Assembly: GCF_025311495.1 (NCBI RefSeq)
Contig: NZ_CP104398.1
Coordinates: forward strand, 930,001-994,000
Direction: 5' to 3'
DNA: 64,000 nucleotides
Origin: Limosilactobacillus oris
Lineage (GTDB): Bacteria; Bacillota; Bacilli; Lactobacillales; Lactobacillaceae
In this document: piece after piece, positions 1 through 9,294 of the stretch
How positions within the stretch are numbered: position 1 is the first letter of the stretch
Layout: every line of letters begins with the position of its first letter
Made by a program: the position numbers and the translations under genes
The notes under the pieces: generated by a model
Seen by the model: the letters and a program-made list of their open reading frames with translations, nothing else
The model's database searches: none
Told to the model about the DNA's origin: nothing

Positions 1-2272
1 CGACTGCCGCAGGCGTGACTTTCAGACTAATCTCCTGTTCAGCAACCCGGTCACGCAGTTCGTTAGTCATCAACTTCACGATCTGGTGGAGTTCCTGCTT
101 ATTTAATGAATGGAAGATGATGGTTTCATCAATCCGGTTCAGAAATTCCGGCCGAAAGTGCAATTTCAGCTGCTGACGAATAGCCCCCGCCATCGCGTTG
201 TAATCCTGGCTCATGTCCCGGGCCCCGAACCCGACTTCCTTTTCATCCTGGAGCTGGGTCGCACCGAGGTTGGACGTCATAATAATAATCGTGTTCCGGA
301 AGTCGACCCGGCGGCCCTTGGAATCGGTCAGGTAACCATCATCCAAGACCTGAAGCAGGAGGTTAAAGACGTCAGGGTGGGCCTTCTCGGCTTCATCCAG
401 CAAGACGACGGAATACGGGTGCTGACGAACCTTTTCCGTCAGCTGGCCTCCTTCATCGTAACCCACATAACCGGGCGCGGCCCCAATCAGCCGGCTGGTG
501 CTGAACTTTTCCATGTACTCGGACATGTCGATCCGAATCATGTTGTCCTCGGAGCCGAACATCGCCTCGGCCAATGCCTTGGCTAACTCTGTTTTACCAA
601 CCCCGGTTGGTCCTAAAAACATAAAGGAACCAATCGGCCGGTTCGGGTTCTTCAAGCCGCTCCGGGCCCGGCGAATTGCCTTAGCAACCGCGTCAACGGC
701 TTCGTCCTGGCCAATCACCCGCTTATGGAGGACCTTTTCTAAGTTGATCAGCCGGTCGCTTTCACTCCGCTTCAACTGGGTTAGCGGCACACCAGTCCAC
801 TCGGCAACGACCTTGGCAACGTCTTCGCCGGTCACTTTGAGACGGTAGTGCTGCTCTGCCTGCCGTTCACTGACCCGGTCAGCCTGCTGCTCCTGCTTAG
901 CCCGCAGCGATAATTCCTGTTCCCGCAGGTCTGCTGCCCGGTCAAAGTCCTGCTGCTCAATTGCTGCTTCCTTAGCAGATTGCAGTTCGGCGATTTGCTC
1001 GTCTAATGATGGCTTGCGGGTCTTCTTCTCCTCAGCATTGATTCGGACCATAGCTGCCGCTTCATCCATCAAGTCAATTGCCTTGTCCGGGAGGAAGCGG
1101 TCAGAGATGTAGCGGTCGGAGAGCTTAACAGCCTGTTCCAGCGCCTCATCAGTAATCTTGGCATGGTGGTGGGCCTCATAGCGTGGCCGTAATCCCTTCA
1201 GGATAGCCAGACTTTCTTCTGGGGTTGGCTCGTCGACCTGAACTGTTGCAAACCGCCGTTCCAGAGCTGCGTCAGATTCAATGTACTTTTGGTACTCGTC
1301 AAGGGTAGTCGCCCCGATTGTTTGCAGTTCTCCCCGGGCTAAAGCCGGCTTCAAGATGTTGGAGGCGTCAATGGCCCCCTCAGCACCCCCGGCTCCAATC
1401 AGCGTATGCAGCTCGTCAATAAAGAGGATGACGTGCCCGTCCGCCTGGATTTCGTCAATCACCTTTTTGAGACGGTTTTCGAATTCGCCCCGGTACTTAG
1501 TGCCCGCGACCAACGAACCCATATCGAGGACCATCAGCCGCTTATTAGCCAGCTCAGCTGGAACCGTTCCGGCCACCATCTCTTGGGCTAGGCCTTCAGC
1601 AATAGCGGTCTTCCCTACTCCCGGCTCACCAATCAGCACCGGGTTATTCTTGGTCCGGCGACTGAGGATCTGAATCGTCCGCCGAATTTCAGCATCACGC
1701 CCGACGACAGGATCCAGCTGCTGGTTCCGCGCCATCTGGGTCATGTCCCGAGCCAGCTTATCAAGGGTCGGTGTACCACTCTTGCGGTTGTTTCCCTGAC
1801 GGTTGGTTTGACGCCGGAGCTGGCTTTCCGCTACTCCTAACCGCCGCAGGGTCACCTTCCGAACCTGACGGGGCAAAACATCTAGGCTAAAGAGAATCCG
1901 CGAAGACAGGACACTCTCATCCGCAATCAGCGCCAGCAGCAGGTGTTCAGTCCCAATTTTGAGGGAGTGCATCTGCTGGGCCTCCTGACCAGCCAGGGCC
2001 AAGACCTGCTTAGCTTTCGGTGAATATGGCAGGTAGTCAGCTGGGCCGAGCTGGTCAAGCGTTCCGTAACCAATTAGCCGTTCAATCTCTTCACGAATAT
2101 CATCACTGGTAATTGAAAACTGCTCAAAAATCTTGTTGGCAATCCCATCCTTATCCATTGCCAACGCGAGCAAGAGGTGTTCAGTCCCCACTGCTTGGTG
2201 TTTAAAGTATTTAGCTTGTTCATGGGCAATCATTAAGACATGCTTAGCACTAGGAGTAAACATGTTATCCAT
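1..2272 (-). CDS. clpC: ATP-dependent Clp protease ATP-binding subunit ClpC (3' end missing)
   Basis: AAA+ unfoldase that feeds damaged or regulated proteins to ClpP in the cytoplasm. The reading frame has no stop before base 1, so about 757 residues are present and the C-terminus lies outside the window. Seen in order: two Clp_N repeats (residues 1-145), a first Walker A GEPGVGKT near residue 214, a UVR-type coiled segment (DFDRAADLR) near 440, and a second Walker A GPTGVGKT near 555. The UVR segment plus double Clp_N favours ClpC over ClpB or ClpE. The start lies 15 bp after the ctsR stop with AAGGG upstream, so it is co-transcribed with ctsR and likely under CtsR control. Confidence 0.95.
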   Translation of the reverse strand, partial: MDNMFTPSAKHVLMIAHEQAKYFKHQAVGTEHLLLALAMDKDGIANKIFEQFSITSDDIREEIERLIGYGTLDQLGPADYLPYSPKAKQVLALAGQEAQQMHSLKIGTEHLLLALIADESVLSSRILFSLDVLPRQVRKVTLRRLGVAESQLRRQTNRQGNNRKSGTPTLDKLARDMTQMARNQQLDPVVGRDAEIRRTIQILSRRTKNNPVLIGEPGVGKTAIAEGLAQEMVAGTVPAELANKRLMVLDMGSLVAGTKYRGEFENRLKKVIDEIQADGHVILFIDELHTLIGAGGAEGAIDASNILKPALARGELQTIGATTLDEYQKYIESDAALERRFATVQVDEPTPEESLAILKGLRPRYEAHHHAKITDEALEQAVKLSDRYISDRFLPDKAIDLMDEAAAMVRINAEEKKTRKPSLDEQIAELQSAKEAAIEQQDFDRAADLREQELSLRAKQEQQADRVSERQAEQHYRLKVTGEDVAKVVAEWTGVPLTQLKRSESDRLINLEKVLHKRVIGQDEAVDAVAKAIRRARSGLKNPNRPIGSFMFLGPTGVGKTELAKALAEAMFGSEDNMIRIDMSEYMEKFSTSRLIGAAPGYVGYDEGGQLTEKVRQHPYSVVLLDEAEKAHPDVFNLLLQVLDDGYLTDSKGRRVDFRNTIIIMTSNLGATQLQDEKEVGFGARDMSQDYNAMAGAIRQQLKLHFRPEFLNRIDETIIFHSLNKQELHQIVKLMTNELRDRVAEQEISLKVTPAAV

Positions 2273-2287
2273 TAGCAATCATCCCTT

Positions 2288-2755
2288 CTAACTTTCATAC
2301 CGTAATCGATTCAGTAGCGAAATCAACACGCGTGCTCTTAACCGGGCTTCAATATCGGTATCGCCAACGTCCAGTGTCTGCTTAGCAAGTGCCACAAGCA
2401 TCAAGTCACCCTCGCGCTGGGTGATGACCTTTTCATCGTAAAGGGTCTGAACGATGGCAAACGCATCACGTTCTCGAATTGAGTCGCCAATTGTTTGGAT
2501 TAATGAGTTTAACACGTCAATGTTATCAAGTAAATTAACACGCTCAATCCGGATATAACCACCGCCGCCACGCTTGCTCTTGACGAGGTAACCATTTTGA
2601 ATGGTAAACCGGGTCTTGATGACATAGTTGATCTGGGACGGAACCACGTCAAAGTGGTTTGCAATCTCGGAACGGCGAATCTCAATCTGAGCAGAGTCGC
2701 CCAGAATTTCTTTCAAGTAAGCTTCAATAATATCTGAGATACTCTTATTCTCCAT
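2288..2755 (-). CDS. ctsR: Transcriptional repressor CtsR
   Basis: Class III heat-shock repressor that binds tandem heptad operators in clp promoters. About 155 residues, normal for the family. The N-terminal winged helix includes the glycine-rich wing KRGGGGYIRI (near residue 63), the DNA-contacting feature of CtsR. Two adjacent ATGs exist at 2758 and 2755; I chose 2755 because GGAGG lies 7 bp upstream. It is the first gene of a ctsR-clpC operon. In this short form mcsA and mcsB are absent between the two genes, as is usual in lactobacilli. A CtsR-box-like site lies directly upstream, which implies autoregulation. Confidence 0.95.
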   Translation of the reverse strand: MENKSISDIIEAYLKEILGDSAQIEIRRSEIANHFDVVPSQINYVIKTRFTIQNGYLVKSKRGGGGYIRIERVNLLDNIDVLNSLIQTIGDSIRERDAFAIVQTLYDEKVITQREGDLMLVALAKQTLDVGDTDIEARLRARVLISLLNRLRYES

Positions 2756-2772
2756 CATTCACCCTCCGTTAT

Positions 2773-2825
2773 CTGACTAATACTGACCATTATTTTATCA
2801 TAATTTGTATTTTTTGCCCATCCAA
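2773..2825 (-). promoter_or_regulatory. ctsR promoter with CtsR operator
   Basis: On the minus strand TTGGAT (about 2820-2825) and TATGAT (2798-2803) are separated by 16-17 bp. Downstream, at 2773-2789, lies GGTCAGTATTAGTCAGA. This is close to the known CtsR tandem heptad RGTCAAANANRGTCAAA, with both GTCA cores kept at the correct 10-bp offset. Repression of its own operon follows from family knowledge; binding is inferred. Confidence 0.7.
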
Positions 2826-2837
2826 AGTGCTCGTATA

Positions 2838-2876
2838 AGAAAACAGGACTGCAGCCTCGCTACAATCCTGTTTTCT
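2838..2876 (-). terminator. Terminator after adhP
   Basis: Perfect 11-bp inverted repeat, AGAAAACAGGA (2838-2848) and TCCTGTTTTCT (2866-2876). The minus-strand arm runs into TTTTCTTAT. It separates adhP from the ctsR promoter. Confidence 0.7.
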
Positions 2877-2897
2877 GATTAACCTAATTAACTGTAA

Positions 2898-3920
2898 TTA
2901 CTTTTCGAGGGAGAAGTCAACAACGTTCCGACCAACAACCTTGTTGTCCTTTAATTCTTGGATCATGTCATTGATTTCGGAAAGTTTCCGGGTCTTAACG
3001 ATTGGGTGAACCTTGCCTTCAGCACCGAATTGGAAGCACTCAGCTAGGTCTTGACGAGTACCAACCAGAGAACCGGCAACGATGATGCCGTCCAGAACAG
3101 TCTTGGCAATGTTCAGCTTCATGTCACCTTGTGGAAGGGCAACGGCAACTAACTTGCCATCTGGGCGCAGGGAGTTAACTGCTTGGTCAAAGGCTGCGGT
3201 CGTAACGGCAGTAACAACTGCAGCGTGAACCCCGCCAACCTTTTCTTGAATCTGTTCGTCAACATTGTCATCGTGACGGTTGATGCAGATTTCAGCACCG
3301 TTTTCCTTAGCAGCCTTCAGCTTGTCTTCGTTACCATCAACGGCGATAACGTGGGCACCAAAGACGTTGTGGGCAAATTGAATCCCCAGGTTACCCAGAC
3401 CACCGGCACCAACGATTGATACCCATTGACCAGGCTTGATGTCAGCAACCTTCAAAGCCTTGTACATCGTAACCCCGGCACAAGTTAAGGAAGTAGCTTC
3501 AACTGGGTCCAAGCCTTCTGGAACCTTAACGGCGTAGTCAGCTGGAACGATACATTGTTCAGCCATAGCACCATCAGCAGTGTAACCAGCGTTCAGAACG
3601 TTCCGGCAAAGAGTTTCACGGCCAGTCAGACAGTATTCACAGTGACCACAGCCCTTGAAGAACCAAGCGATTGATACCCGGTCGCCAACCTTTAAGCTGG
3701 TAACACCAGGAGCAACCTTTGATACCCGGCCGACACCTTCGTGACCAATAATCCGGCCCGGCTTCTTACCAAAGTCACCAGCAGCACAGTGAAGGTCAGT
3801 GTGGCAAAGACCACAGTATTCCATGTCAACCAGTGCTTCACCCGGCTTCAAATCACGAAGCTGAACATCCTTAACAGTAACGTATCCATCGACTGGATCA
3901 TTGATAACAGCAGCTTTCAT
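2898..3920 (-). CDS. adhP: Zinc-dependent alcohol dehydrogenase, AdhP type
   Basis: Medium-chain dehydrogenase/reductase of 340 residues that interconverts primary alcohols and aldehydes with NAD(H). Visible are the catalytic zinc ligands CGLCHTD (Cys37) and GHEGVGRV (His/Glu near 60), a structural-zinc loop with four cysteines ([16 protein letters not shown], about 91-106), and the Rossmann motif GAGGLGNLG near 173. AAGGAGA lies upstream of the ATG. Monocistronic, with a Rex-like site in its leader and its own terminator. It plausibly regenerates NAD+ during heterofermentation; the physiological substrate is not shown by sequence. Confidence 0.93.
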   Translation of the reverse strand: MKAAVINDPVDGYVTVKDVQLRDLKPGEALVDMEYCGLCHTDLHCAAGDFGKKPGRIIGHEGVGRVSKVAPGVTSLKVGDRVSIAWFFKGCGHCEYCLTGRETLCRNVLNAGYTADGAMAEQCIVPADYAVKVPEGLDPVEATSLTCAGVTMYKALKVADIKPGQWVSIVGAGGLGNLGIQFAHNVFGAHVIAVDGNEDKLKAAKENGAEICINRHDDNVDEQIQEKVGGVHAAVVTAVTTAAFDQAVNSLRPDGKLVAVALPQGDMKLNIAKTVLDGIIVAGSLVGTRQDLAECFQFGAEGKVHPIVKTRKLSEINDMIQELKDNKVVGRNVVDFSLEK

Positions 3921-3946
3921 ATGCTAAGATCTCCTTCTCAAAAGAC

Positions 3947-3978
3947 ATGTTATTTTTTTCACAATTATTATGATACCA
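3947..3978 (-). promoter_or_regulatory. adhP promoter and possible Rex operator
   Basis: Minus strand: TATCAT at 3970-3975 preceded by TGG (extended -10). Immediately downstream, 3947-3964 reads TTGTGAAAAAAATAACAT. The left half matches the redox repressor Rex consensus TTGTGAAnnnnTTCACAA fully, the right half at 4 of 7 positions. Family knowledge: adh genes are common Rex targets in Firmicutes. Confidence 0.45.
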
Positions 3979-3989
3979 GAGACCCCCGT

Positions 3990-4214
3990 TTTTTTAAAGC
4001 CTTCTTTCGGATATTTTTCAAATAAATGTCAAACCGCTGTCGCTAAGATAGCACGCTTTTCGCCACTAATACACGGCTAAGGATACTCAAACCAATTCCA
4101 GAATTTACTAAAGTTTTCTTTTGAAATTTACTAACTAAAAATAACAAGATTGCATATCATCTCACAATCAGTCTTTTTGACCATGAACCTCCGTCAGTAA
4201 TAGTCGTTCTTCCA
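3990..4214. other. Intergenic region, nothing recognised
   Basis: AT-rich spacer between the adhP promoter and the stop of the metalloprotease gene. I see no reading frame with a convincing start and no clear hairpin followed by a T tract. Confidence 0.5.
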
Positions 4215-4913
4215 TTAATTACTAGTGCCGTACAGCAACCGAATAGTCTGGCGGTCAGCCTTCGTAATCCCGGTCCGAACATTATTCGGGATCATTACGC
4301 TATAACTGCCCTGTGGCGCGTGGGCCAAGCCGAGGGCATGCCCTAGCTCATGCTGGGCCACTTCGCTACGGAAAATCCGACTGGTGTATTCCAAGTGCGG
4401 TGCGTCGAGGGTTGAATGTGCTCGGATCAAGGCGTGGGTATCGGGATTATACTCAGAACGGGTGGAGCCCAGCTGGGTGGTAACGTACCCGACCGCGGGC
4501 GACGGTTGCCCATTAGAAAGGTCGCCAGCCTCAGCGATAATGTCGGCCTGACCGCGGTGCCGGGTCCAGGTCAGATGAACGACGCTTGTGCTATTCCACG
4601 CTTTGACCGCATCTCGGAAGGCGGCTACGAGTGGGCGATTACGGGTCGCCAGGTAAATTTTCAAGCGGGTAGTGGGCCAGCGGTAACCCTCCAGCGGAAC
4701 CGGGGTCTTATTCGGTATGTACAGCTGGTGCTTAGCGGCGCGGATGGCTTGGGGAGAGTCGTCACTGGCAGACTGGTCGGTCGCGGAGTTTGCATTCACG
4801 CTGAACGCCGGGACCGGGCTGACTGTTGGCTGGTCTGCTGCCCATGCCATCGCTGGCAGAGCCAGAGCCAGCACCAGCGTTGCGTTGACAATCAGCGATT
4901 TAATCATTGCCAT
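4215..4913 (-). CDS. Secreted matrixin-like zinc metalloprotease
   Basis: About 232 residues. An N-terminal signal peptide (hydrophobic run, then Ala-X-Ala before AADQP) predicts export. The C-terminal part holds HELGHALGLAH, the HExxHxxGxxH zinc site of metzincins, followed by SYSVM, a plausible Met-turn. So the fold and catalytic site look complete, though the protein is small. The frame is open upstream to 5048, but AGGAAGGGG lies just before 4916, and the hydrophobic segment starts here. I chose ATG 4913; 4907 and 4916 are alternatives. It stands alone on the minus strand beside a block of exported proteins. The substrate is unknown. Confidence 0.8.
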   Translation of the reverse strand: MAMIKSLIVNATLVLALALPAMAWAADQPTVSPVPAFSVNANSATDQSASDDSPQAIRAAKHQLYIPNKTPVPLEGYRWPTTRLKIYLATRNRPLVAAFRDAVKAWNSTSVVHLTWTRHRGQADIIAEAGDLSNGQPSPAVGYVTTQLGSTRSEYNPDTHALIRAHSTLDAPHLEYTSRIFRSEVAQHELGHALGLAHAPQGSYSVMIPNNVRTGITKADRQTIRLLYGTSN

Positions 4914-5048
4914 CATCCCCTTCCTAGTTACGTGCTCTTTTCTGATAATGTTCTCATTTAATAGTAGAAAAGACAAGCCATGCCACCACTTGAGATTATC
5001 GGCAGAATTATTAAGGAGAAGAGTGCGGCACGATGAATAAAACGGCAC

Positions 5049-5423
5049 TTCATACTGCGCTCTTCTTCGGGGCTTGCCGCGTTAATCAGCTTATCATGCT
5101 CGCCAGCCTGCTGCTACGCCGTAACACTATCAGCTTTAAAACAGCAAAAAGGCTGGAACATAAGTACTTTTACCAAGTTCAAATACGAACAGCGCGGTAC
5201 ACAAAAATGGGTTCCAGTGTCCGGTATAATCGAACTCTGGAACCCTATTTGCGCTCCCTTTTGCTTTAAACGAGAATATGATCGATGAACCGGATTCCCA
5301 GAATGATTACCGCCCAGTGAATTTTACCGCCTGCTGAAACGCTTCTTGTAGGCCTAGCAGACTTGAAACCGAACGCTGAGCCCTTGCTTATCCGCCTGAG
5401 TACCGGTCGCTTTTCTCTAAATC
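5049..5423. other. Intergenic region with a 9-bp hairpin
   Basis: No credible gene. At 5209-5245 there is a perfect 9-bp inverted repeat, GGGTTCCAG and CTGGAACCC, with a loop of 19 bases that contains GGTATAAT. AAAAAGGCTGGAACATAAG near 5143 resembles gene-end sequence elsewhere in the window. Function unclear: possibly a terminator or an eroded intergenic repeat. Confidence 0.4.
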
Positions 5424-6179
5424 CTAATGAACATTTTGCATCATACCATCAATTTGTGCGGCGTCGGTCTGTGATTGCAACGTGCCAATGCTAATCGTCT
5501 TTTGGTCGGCAGAGCCGCCGACACTGTACCTGACTGTGTCGCCCTTGACCTTGAAGGTAATACCACTAGCAGAATCATTGCCTTCGCTAAAAGTATAGCT
5601 GTCACCGTTTTGGGTGCAGGTAAAGGTTTCACGCCCCGGCATCCCCTGGTAGGTGTACTGGAAAAGCATTGCCCCCACCCGACGCGGGTCAGCAGAGGAA
5701 TTGCTCTGGCTAGAACTGCTTTCGTTGCCGCTGTCGTGCTTCTTAGCCAGGAACTGGTCAAGGTTCAGCTGACGCGTGGTTTTGGTCAACGTGTCGGTCG
5801 CCCAGTTGCTATCACCGGTCAGGGTCAGTTGGTTGCCAGATAGCCGTGCCGTAATCGGGCTGGTGACGTCGCTATCAGCGAAGTTCAGCGTGTATTCGTT
5901 GTTGCCGGTCTTCTTCCATGTCAGCTGGTCATTAGTGTCGCTGTTGACTGGGTCGGCGTAAACGTAGCGGCCAGTGCCGTTGGAGTTCAGCTGGACCGCG
6001 GACCCTTTACTGCTGTTTTGGTAAGTACCGACAACTAAAGCGGCCGCTTGCTTTGTTGAGGTGGCAGAAGAGCTCTGCTTACCGCTAGCGTTGTTCTGAC
6101 TATTATTGTCGCCACAGCCAGCTAAGGACAGCAAGGCGAGCACTGTTAGTGTAGTTCCTATAATTTTCGTTGCTTTCAT
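5424..6179 (-). CDS. Predicted lipoprotein, function unknown
   Basis: 251 residues. The N-terminus has a lipobox LSLAGC with Cys22 as the lipidated residue, so it should be anchored to the outer face of the membrane. A Ser/Asn/Gln-rich linker follows, then a segment with GTYQNSSKGSAVQLNSNGTG that suggests a small beta-rich domain. A second low-complexity Ser-rich stretch around residues 150-163 separates a C-terminal domain. It starts 15 bp after the stop of the 985-residue repeat protein, with AAAGGGA upstream, so the two are likely co-transcribed. No enzyme motif recognised. Confidence 0.75.
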   Translation of the reverse strand: MKATKIIGTTLTVLALLSLAGCGDNNSQNNASGKQSSSATSTKQAAALVVGTYQNSSKGSAVQLNSNGTGRYVYADPVNSDTNDQLTWKKTGNNEYTLNFADSDVTSPITARLSGNQLTLTGDSNWATDTLTKTTRQLNLDQFLAKKHDSGNESSSSQSNSSADPRRVGAMLFQYTYQGMPGRETFTCTQNGDSYTFSEGNDSASGITFKVKGDTVRYSVGGSADQKTISIGTLQSQTDAAQIDGMMQNVH

Positions 6180-6194
6180 TAATATCCCTTTCTT

Positions 6195-9152
6195 TTAGCC
6201 TACAACGTAACTATTTCCGTTAGCATCAAATGAGTAAATCTTACTGTACATATCATCATAGTTAGTATTATCAGACTGTGGATCGTGGGAAAAGCGGAAA
6301 ATAATCTGGTAGCGAGCGTTGCGGTCAAATTCGGCATCCTGAATATTGAATTCAAAACCGCTGTACTTGCTATCCCAAATATTAGGATAGGCTGCTTCTA
6401 TATCTGGCCGTTCATTCAAATCGGCCCACATTTCTTGAGGTGGAATACAGTTCAGTGTTGTCCGCGAATACTCCTGGCCATTTTTCAAAATAATTAATTC
6501 TGCAGCCCGCAAGTTAGCCCAGTCAGGCTGAGCACTGCGTTGAGCATACCAGTCCTTGTACTGACGGTTAGCAAAAGCGTTGCTGACCATCCATCCCTTT
6601 AGATACAAGTGCGGGTCCTCATTTGGCCCAGCGATATACCTGAACACCTCAAGATTCGATGCCTTTTGCACGTTTTGGTTCACGTCACTCGGCCGACTAG
6701 CAACCACCCGTGGGGCAAACCAGTAGTCGGTCCCATTACCGGCGGGGTCATTTGTCCACCGGCTGACTACCTGCAGTTGATCGCCACGAATATCCACACT
6801 AGGGGTAATTGTAACATTAAAGCCAGAATTATCAGCGTTGCTTACTCCCCGAAAGGCGTTCGCAACGTCTGGCCGGTAGCTGCCACTTTCAACTAGCTGA
6901 CGGCCAACTTCATAGCCCCGGGTCTGGTCAAAGAGGATAATGTAATGATATTGCTTGCCAAAAGCCTGGTTGCTGGCGTGCCAACCACCCATCTGTACCT
7001 GGCGGCCAGTCCAGCTTATGCCATCCAAATTGGCGTAGTTGCCCTGGTCAGCCAGCAGCTGAACCGGCGCAAACCAGTAGTCCACGTAGTTGCTGTTAGC
7101 GTCACGACTAGCGCTCCACCGGCTGATTACTTGGACCGGATCAGTCGCCATCGCCGAATCAAAGGCAATTGTCGTGTTAAAACCAGACTGGTCCGCGTTC
7201 ATCACTCCAGGAAAGGCTTTGGCAACATCTGGCCGGCTGCCGGAGTAGATTGTCTGCCGACCGAGTTCATGACCGTTCCGCGCGTCCAACACGATAATCG
7301 TGTGATAGTTCCGCCCCAACGCGGCATTCGTAGCGTGCCAGCCTGCCACTTGCAATCCCTGCTCTGTCAGGTGGTAACCGTCTAAATTGGCACGGTTAGC
7401 ATTGTCACTTAACAGGCGCTGGGGAGCGAACCAGTAGTCGACACAATTTCCGTTTCCAGCCCAGTCATCGGTGTAGCGGCTGATGAACTGGATTTGGTCG
7501 TTGGCATAGCGGGGGTCGTTAAGGTCAAAACTAGCACTAAAGCCGGACTGGTCCGCGTTGATGACAGTTGGAAAGGCCCGGCCAACATCAGCCCGGCTAA
7601 CGTTGTCAACCTGCTGACGGGTAATTTCTTGACCGCGGGTCGCATCCCAAACGATGACGTAGTGGTACTTCCGCCCCAAGGCAGCATTTGTGGCGTGCCA
7701 GCCGTTAACGACCACCTTGCCACCTGTCAGCTTAATCCCATCAACGTGGGCATTATTATCCATATTAATGTTAATCCGTTGCCCTAGCCAGAGGTCGGTG
7801 TGGTGACCTTCACCGCCATTAGCGTCATCAGAATAACGAGCAATGATCGTCAGCTGGTGGCCCAGTACTCCATTCGGCAGGCTAATCCGCTCATTAAAGC
7901 CAGATTGACTGCTGTTAGCCACGTTACGATACTGGGCTGCCACGTCAGGACGGGCGACTGGGTTAATCCGCTGCCGCTTAATTTCGGTCCCAGTCGTGTT
8001 ATCAAACACAATCAGCCAACCGTTCTGCAAGTCGGCACTGGTCGAAGCAGCGTGCCAGCCGGCCACATGGAGAAGCGGGTTGCCATTGTCATCCTGCTCT
8101 AATTGGTAGCCATCGAGGTAGCCGGCATTCACGTTGGCTTGCGGATTATTATAGCCGTCGCCAACCCAGTAGTAAGATTCGGTGTAGGTAAACTCAGCAT
8201 TGAGCCCTGCCGGTGCCATCATGTAAAGGTTCCGTGCCGATCCTGGCGCAGTCGAGCTGTTGCCACTCATCTGGTAGCCGCCAAGCGGGCCTGTGGTGTA
8301 GTTAATGTCATACCCGGAAAAGAGCTTCATACCATTTTGCGGCCGGATTACTTCCAACCATTGCGGCCGCCCCTGGGCATCTCGAATAATGTAGTAGAAG
8401 GCGTTCCCGTTTTTATATGGCGCCGCCGTATCATAGACACTAACGTCGCCATTAACCGCCCAGTATGGCTTAATCGTCAGTCCCCACACGCCGGGCTGCA
8501 CCGCGCCACTATCGGTGTTAACCCGAATCGTATTGGTGACGGTATTCCCGTTGACGGTCGCTTCTTTAGTTAGATATGAAACATTGTGCGGATCAGATGT
8601 ATGGGTCATTTGCGCGTCATTTTCATGGCGCATCGTGATCTGGTGGTCATTAATCGAGCCACTGACCCCTAGGTAATTCGCTTCGACGCTGTTCCGGAAG
8701 GTGCCAGCATAGCCAATCGTGCTGCTGTTGGTCGAGTCAAACTCAGCCCCGTTCGTTCCATAATTAACGCCATCGCTGAAGTAATAATCGACATTAACGC
8801 TTTCATCGTTTCTCAGCGAATGACCATTAGTCGTCACGTTATAAGAAAAGCCAGGCGTTGTTTGGTTGAGCCCCGTGTCTTCTCCCGTTGTCTGCACATT
8901 AACGTTAGCATCCAGGACAGCCGAGTCGATGTTCGCGGGGTCATTAGACGTCACACCCGGATACTGGGACGTGTCAATACCGCTCCAGGTAACCGTGGGC
9001 CGTGAATTGTAGCCAAATTGGCTGAATTGGGCCGCGGATGAGTTCCAATTGGTATCAGCGCTGGCAGTGGTTGCCCCGCCCACTAATAACAGTGTACCGG
9101 CGGCTAAGCCGATAACCCAGTTTTTCTTTGCTTTGTATAACTTTTTCCGCAT
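6195..9152 (-). CDS. Secreted 985-residue repeat protein with KxYKxGKxW-like signal
   Basis: The N-terminus KKLYKAKKNWVIG matches the KxYKxGKxW signal class except that the Gly is Lys; a hydrophobic run and ADTNW cleavage region follow. Residues about 33-340 form a unique domain. Then come five copies of a 105-125 residue unit starting near 345, 467, 584, 705 and 829. The middle three are clear, with GWHA(S/T)N, YHYII, RPDV and NADQSGF and a DYWFAP end. The first diverges, and the fifth is degenerate with an insertion. No LPXTG, LysM or transmembrane anchor is visible, so it is either released or held non-covalently. Its own promoter carries the TGAAA repeats. Adhesion or polysaccharide binding is possible but not shown. 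Confidence 0.85.
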   Translation of the reverse strand: MRKKLYKAKKNWVIGLAAGTLLLVGGATTASADTNWNSSAAQFSQFGYNSRPTVTWSGIDTSQYPGVTSNDPANIDSAVLDANVNVQTTGEDTGLNQTTPGFSYNVTTNGHSLRNDESVNVDYYFSDGVNYGTNGAEFDSTNSSTIGYAGTFRNSVEANYLGVSGSINDHQITMRHENDAQMTHTSDPHNVSYLTKEATVNGNTVTNTIRVNTDSGAVQPGVWGLTIKPYWAVNGDVSVYDTAAPYKNGNAFYYIIRDAQGRPQWLEVIRPQNGMKLFSGYDINYTTGPLGGYQMSGNSSTAPGSARNLYMMAPAGLNAEFTYTESYYWVGDGYNNPQANVNAGYLDGYQLEQDDNGNPLLHVAGWHAASTSADLQNGWLIVFDNTTGTEIKRQRINPVARPDVAAQYRNVANSSQSGFNERISLPNGVLGHQLTIIARYSDDANGGEGHHTDLWLGQRININMDNNAHVDGIKLTGGKVVVNGWHATNAALGRKYHYVIVWDATRGQEITRQQVDNVSRADVGRAFPTVINADQSGFSASFDLNDPRYANDQIQFISRYTDDWAGNGNCVDYWFAPQRLLSDNANRANLDGYHLTEQGLQVAGWHATNAALGRNYHTIIVLDARNGHELGRQTIYSGSRPDVAKAFPGVMNADQSGFNTTIAFDSAMATDPVQVISRWSASRDANSNYVDYWFAPVQLLADQGNYANLDGISWTGRQVQMGGWHASNQAFGKQYHYIILFDQTRGYEVGRQLVESGSYRPDVANAFRGVSNADNSGFNVTITPSVDIRGDQLQVVSRWTNDPAGNGTDYWFAPRVVASRPSDVNQNVQKASNLEVFRYIAGPNEDPHLYLKGWMVSNAFANRQYKDWYAQRSAQPDWANLRAAELIILKNGQEYSRTTLNCIPPQEMWADLNERPDIEAAYPNIWDSKYSGFEFNIQDAEFDRNARYQIIFRFSHDPQSDNTNYDDMYSKIYSFDANGNSYVVG

Positions 9153-9191
9153 TGTATAATCTCCCCCAGAATTAAATTTTATACAACCGTG

Positions 9192-9249
9192 ATTATAAGT
9201 GCTTTCTAAACGGATGTGGGCACATTTCAGGAATCGGGATATTCTTTCA
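9192..9249 (-). promoter_or_regulatory. Promoter with TGAAA direct repeats upstream of the repeat-protein gene
   Basis: Minus strand: TGAAA at 9245-9249 and again at 9225-9229 (20-bp period; both in the longer match CCTGAAA), then exactly 27 bp to TATAAT at 9192-9197. There is no good -35 box, as expected for an activator-dependent promoter. The promoter of the gene starting at 12166 has the same geometry. LytTR regulators typically bind paired direct repeats about two helical turns apart, and one is encoded at 12417. Confidence 0.6.
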
Positions 9250-9258
9250 GGCTGCGCT

Positions 9259-9289
9259 AAAAAAGCCCGCCCCGAAATGGAGCGAGCTT
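9259..9289 (-). terminator. Terminator of the four-gene secretome operon
   Basis: Minus-strand hairpin AAGCTCGC / GCGGGCTT, 8 bp with one G-U pair (9263-9270 and 9282-9289), followed by a run of T residues. It ends the operon 12166 to 9295 before the repeat-protein promoter. Confidence 0.85.
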
Positions 9290-9294
9290 AGATA

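Noticed and set aside
498-848. Plus-strand frame opposite clpC
   Set aside because: Shadow of the clpC coding strand, with no independent signals.
4914-5048. N-terminal extension of the metalloprotease frame
   Set aside because: The signal peptide starts at about 4913 with a good ribosome site just before it, and the extension has no export feature.
5033-5269. 78-codon plus-strand frame before the lipoprotein gene
   Set aside because: No family resemblance, runs through a hairpin-containing spacer, and overlaps the upstream region of the metalloprotease gene.
6660-8120. Tandem repeats suggesting CRISPR or minisatellite
   Set aside because: The repeats are about 350 bp protein-domain repeats within one reading frame, not short spaced units. 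No CRISPR array or cas gene is seen anywhere.
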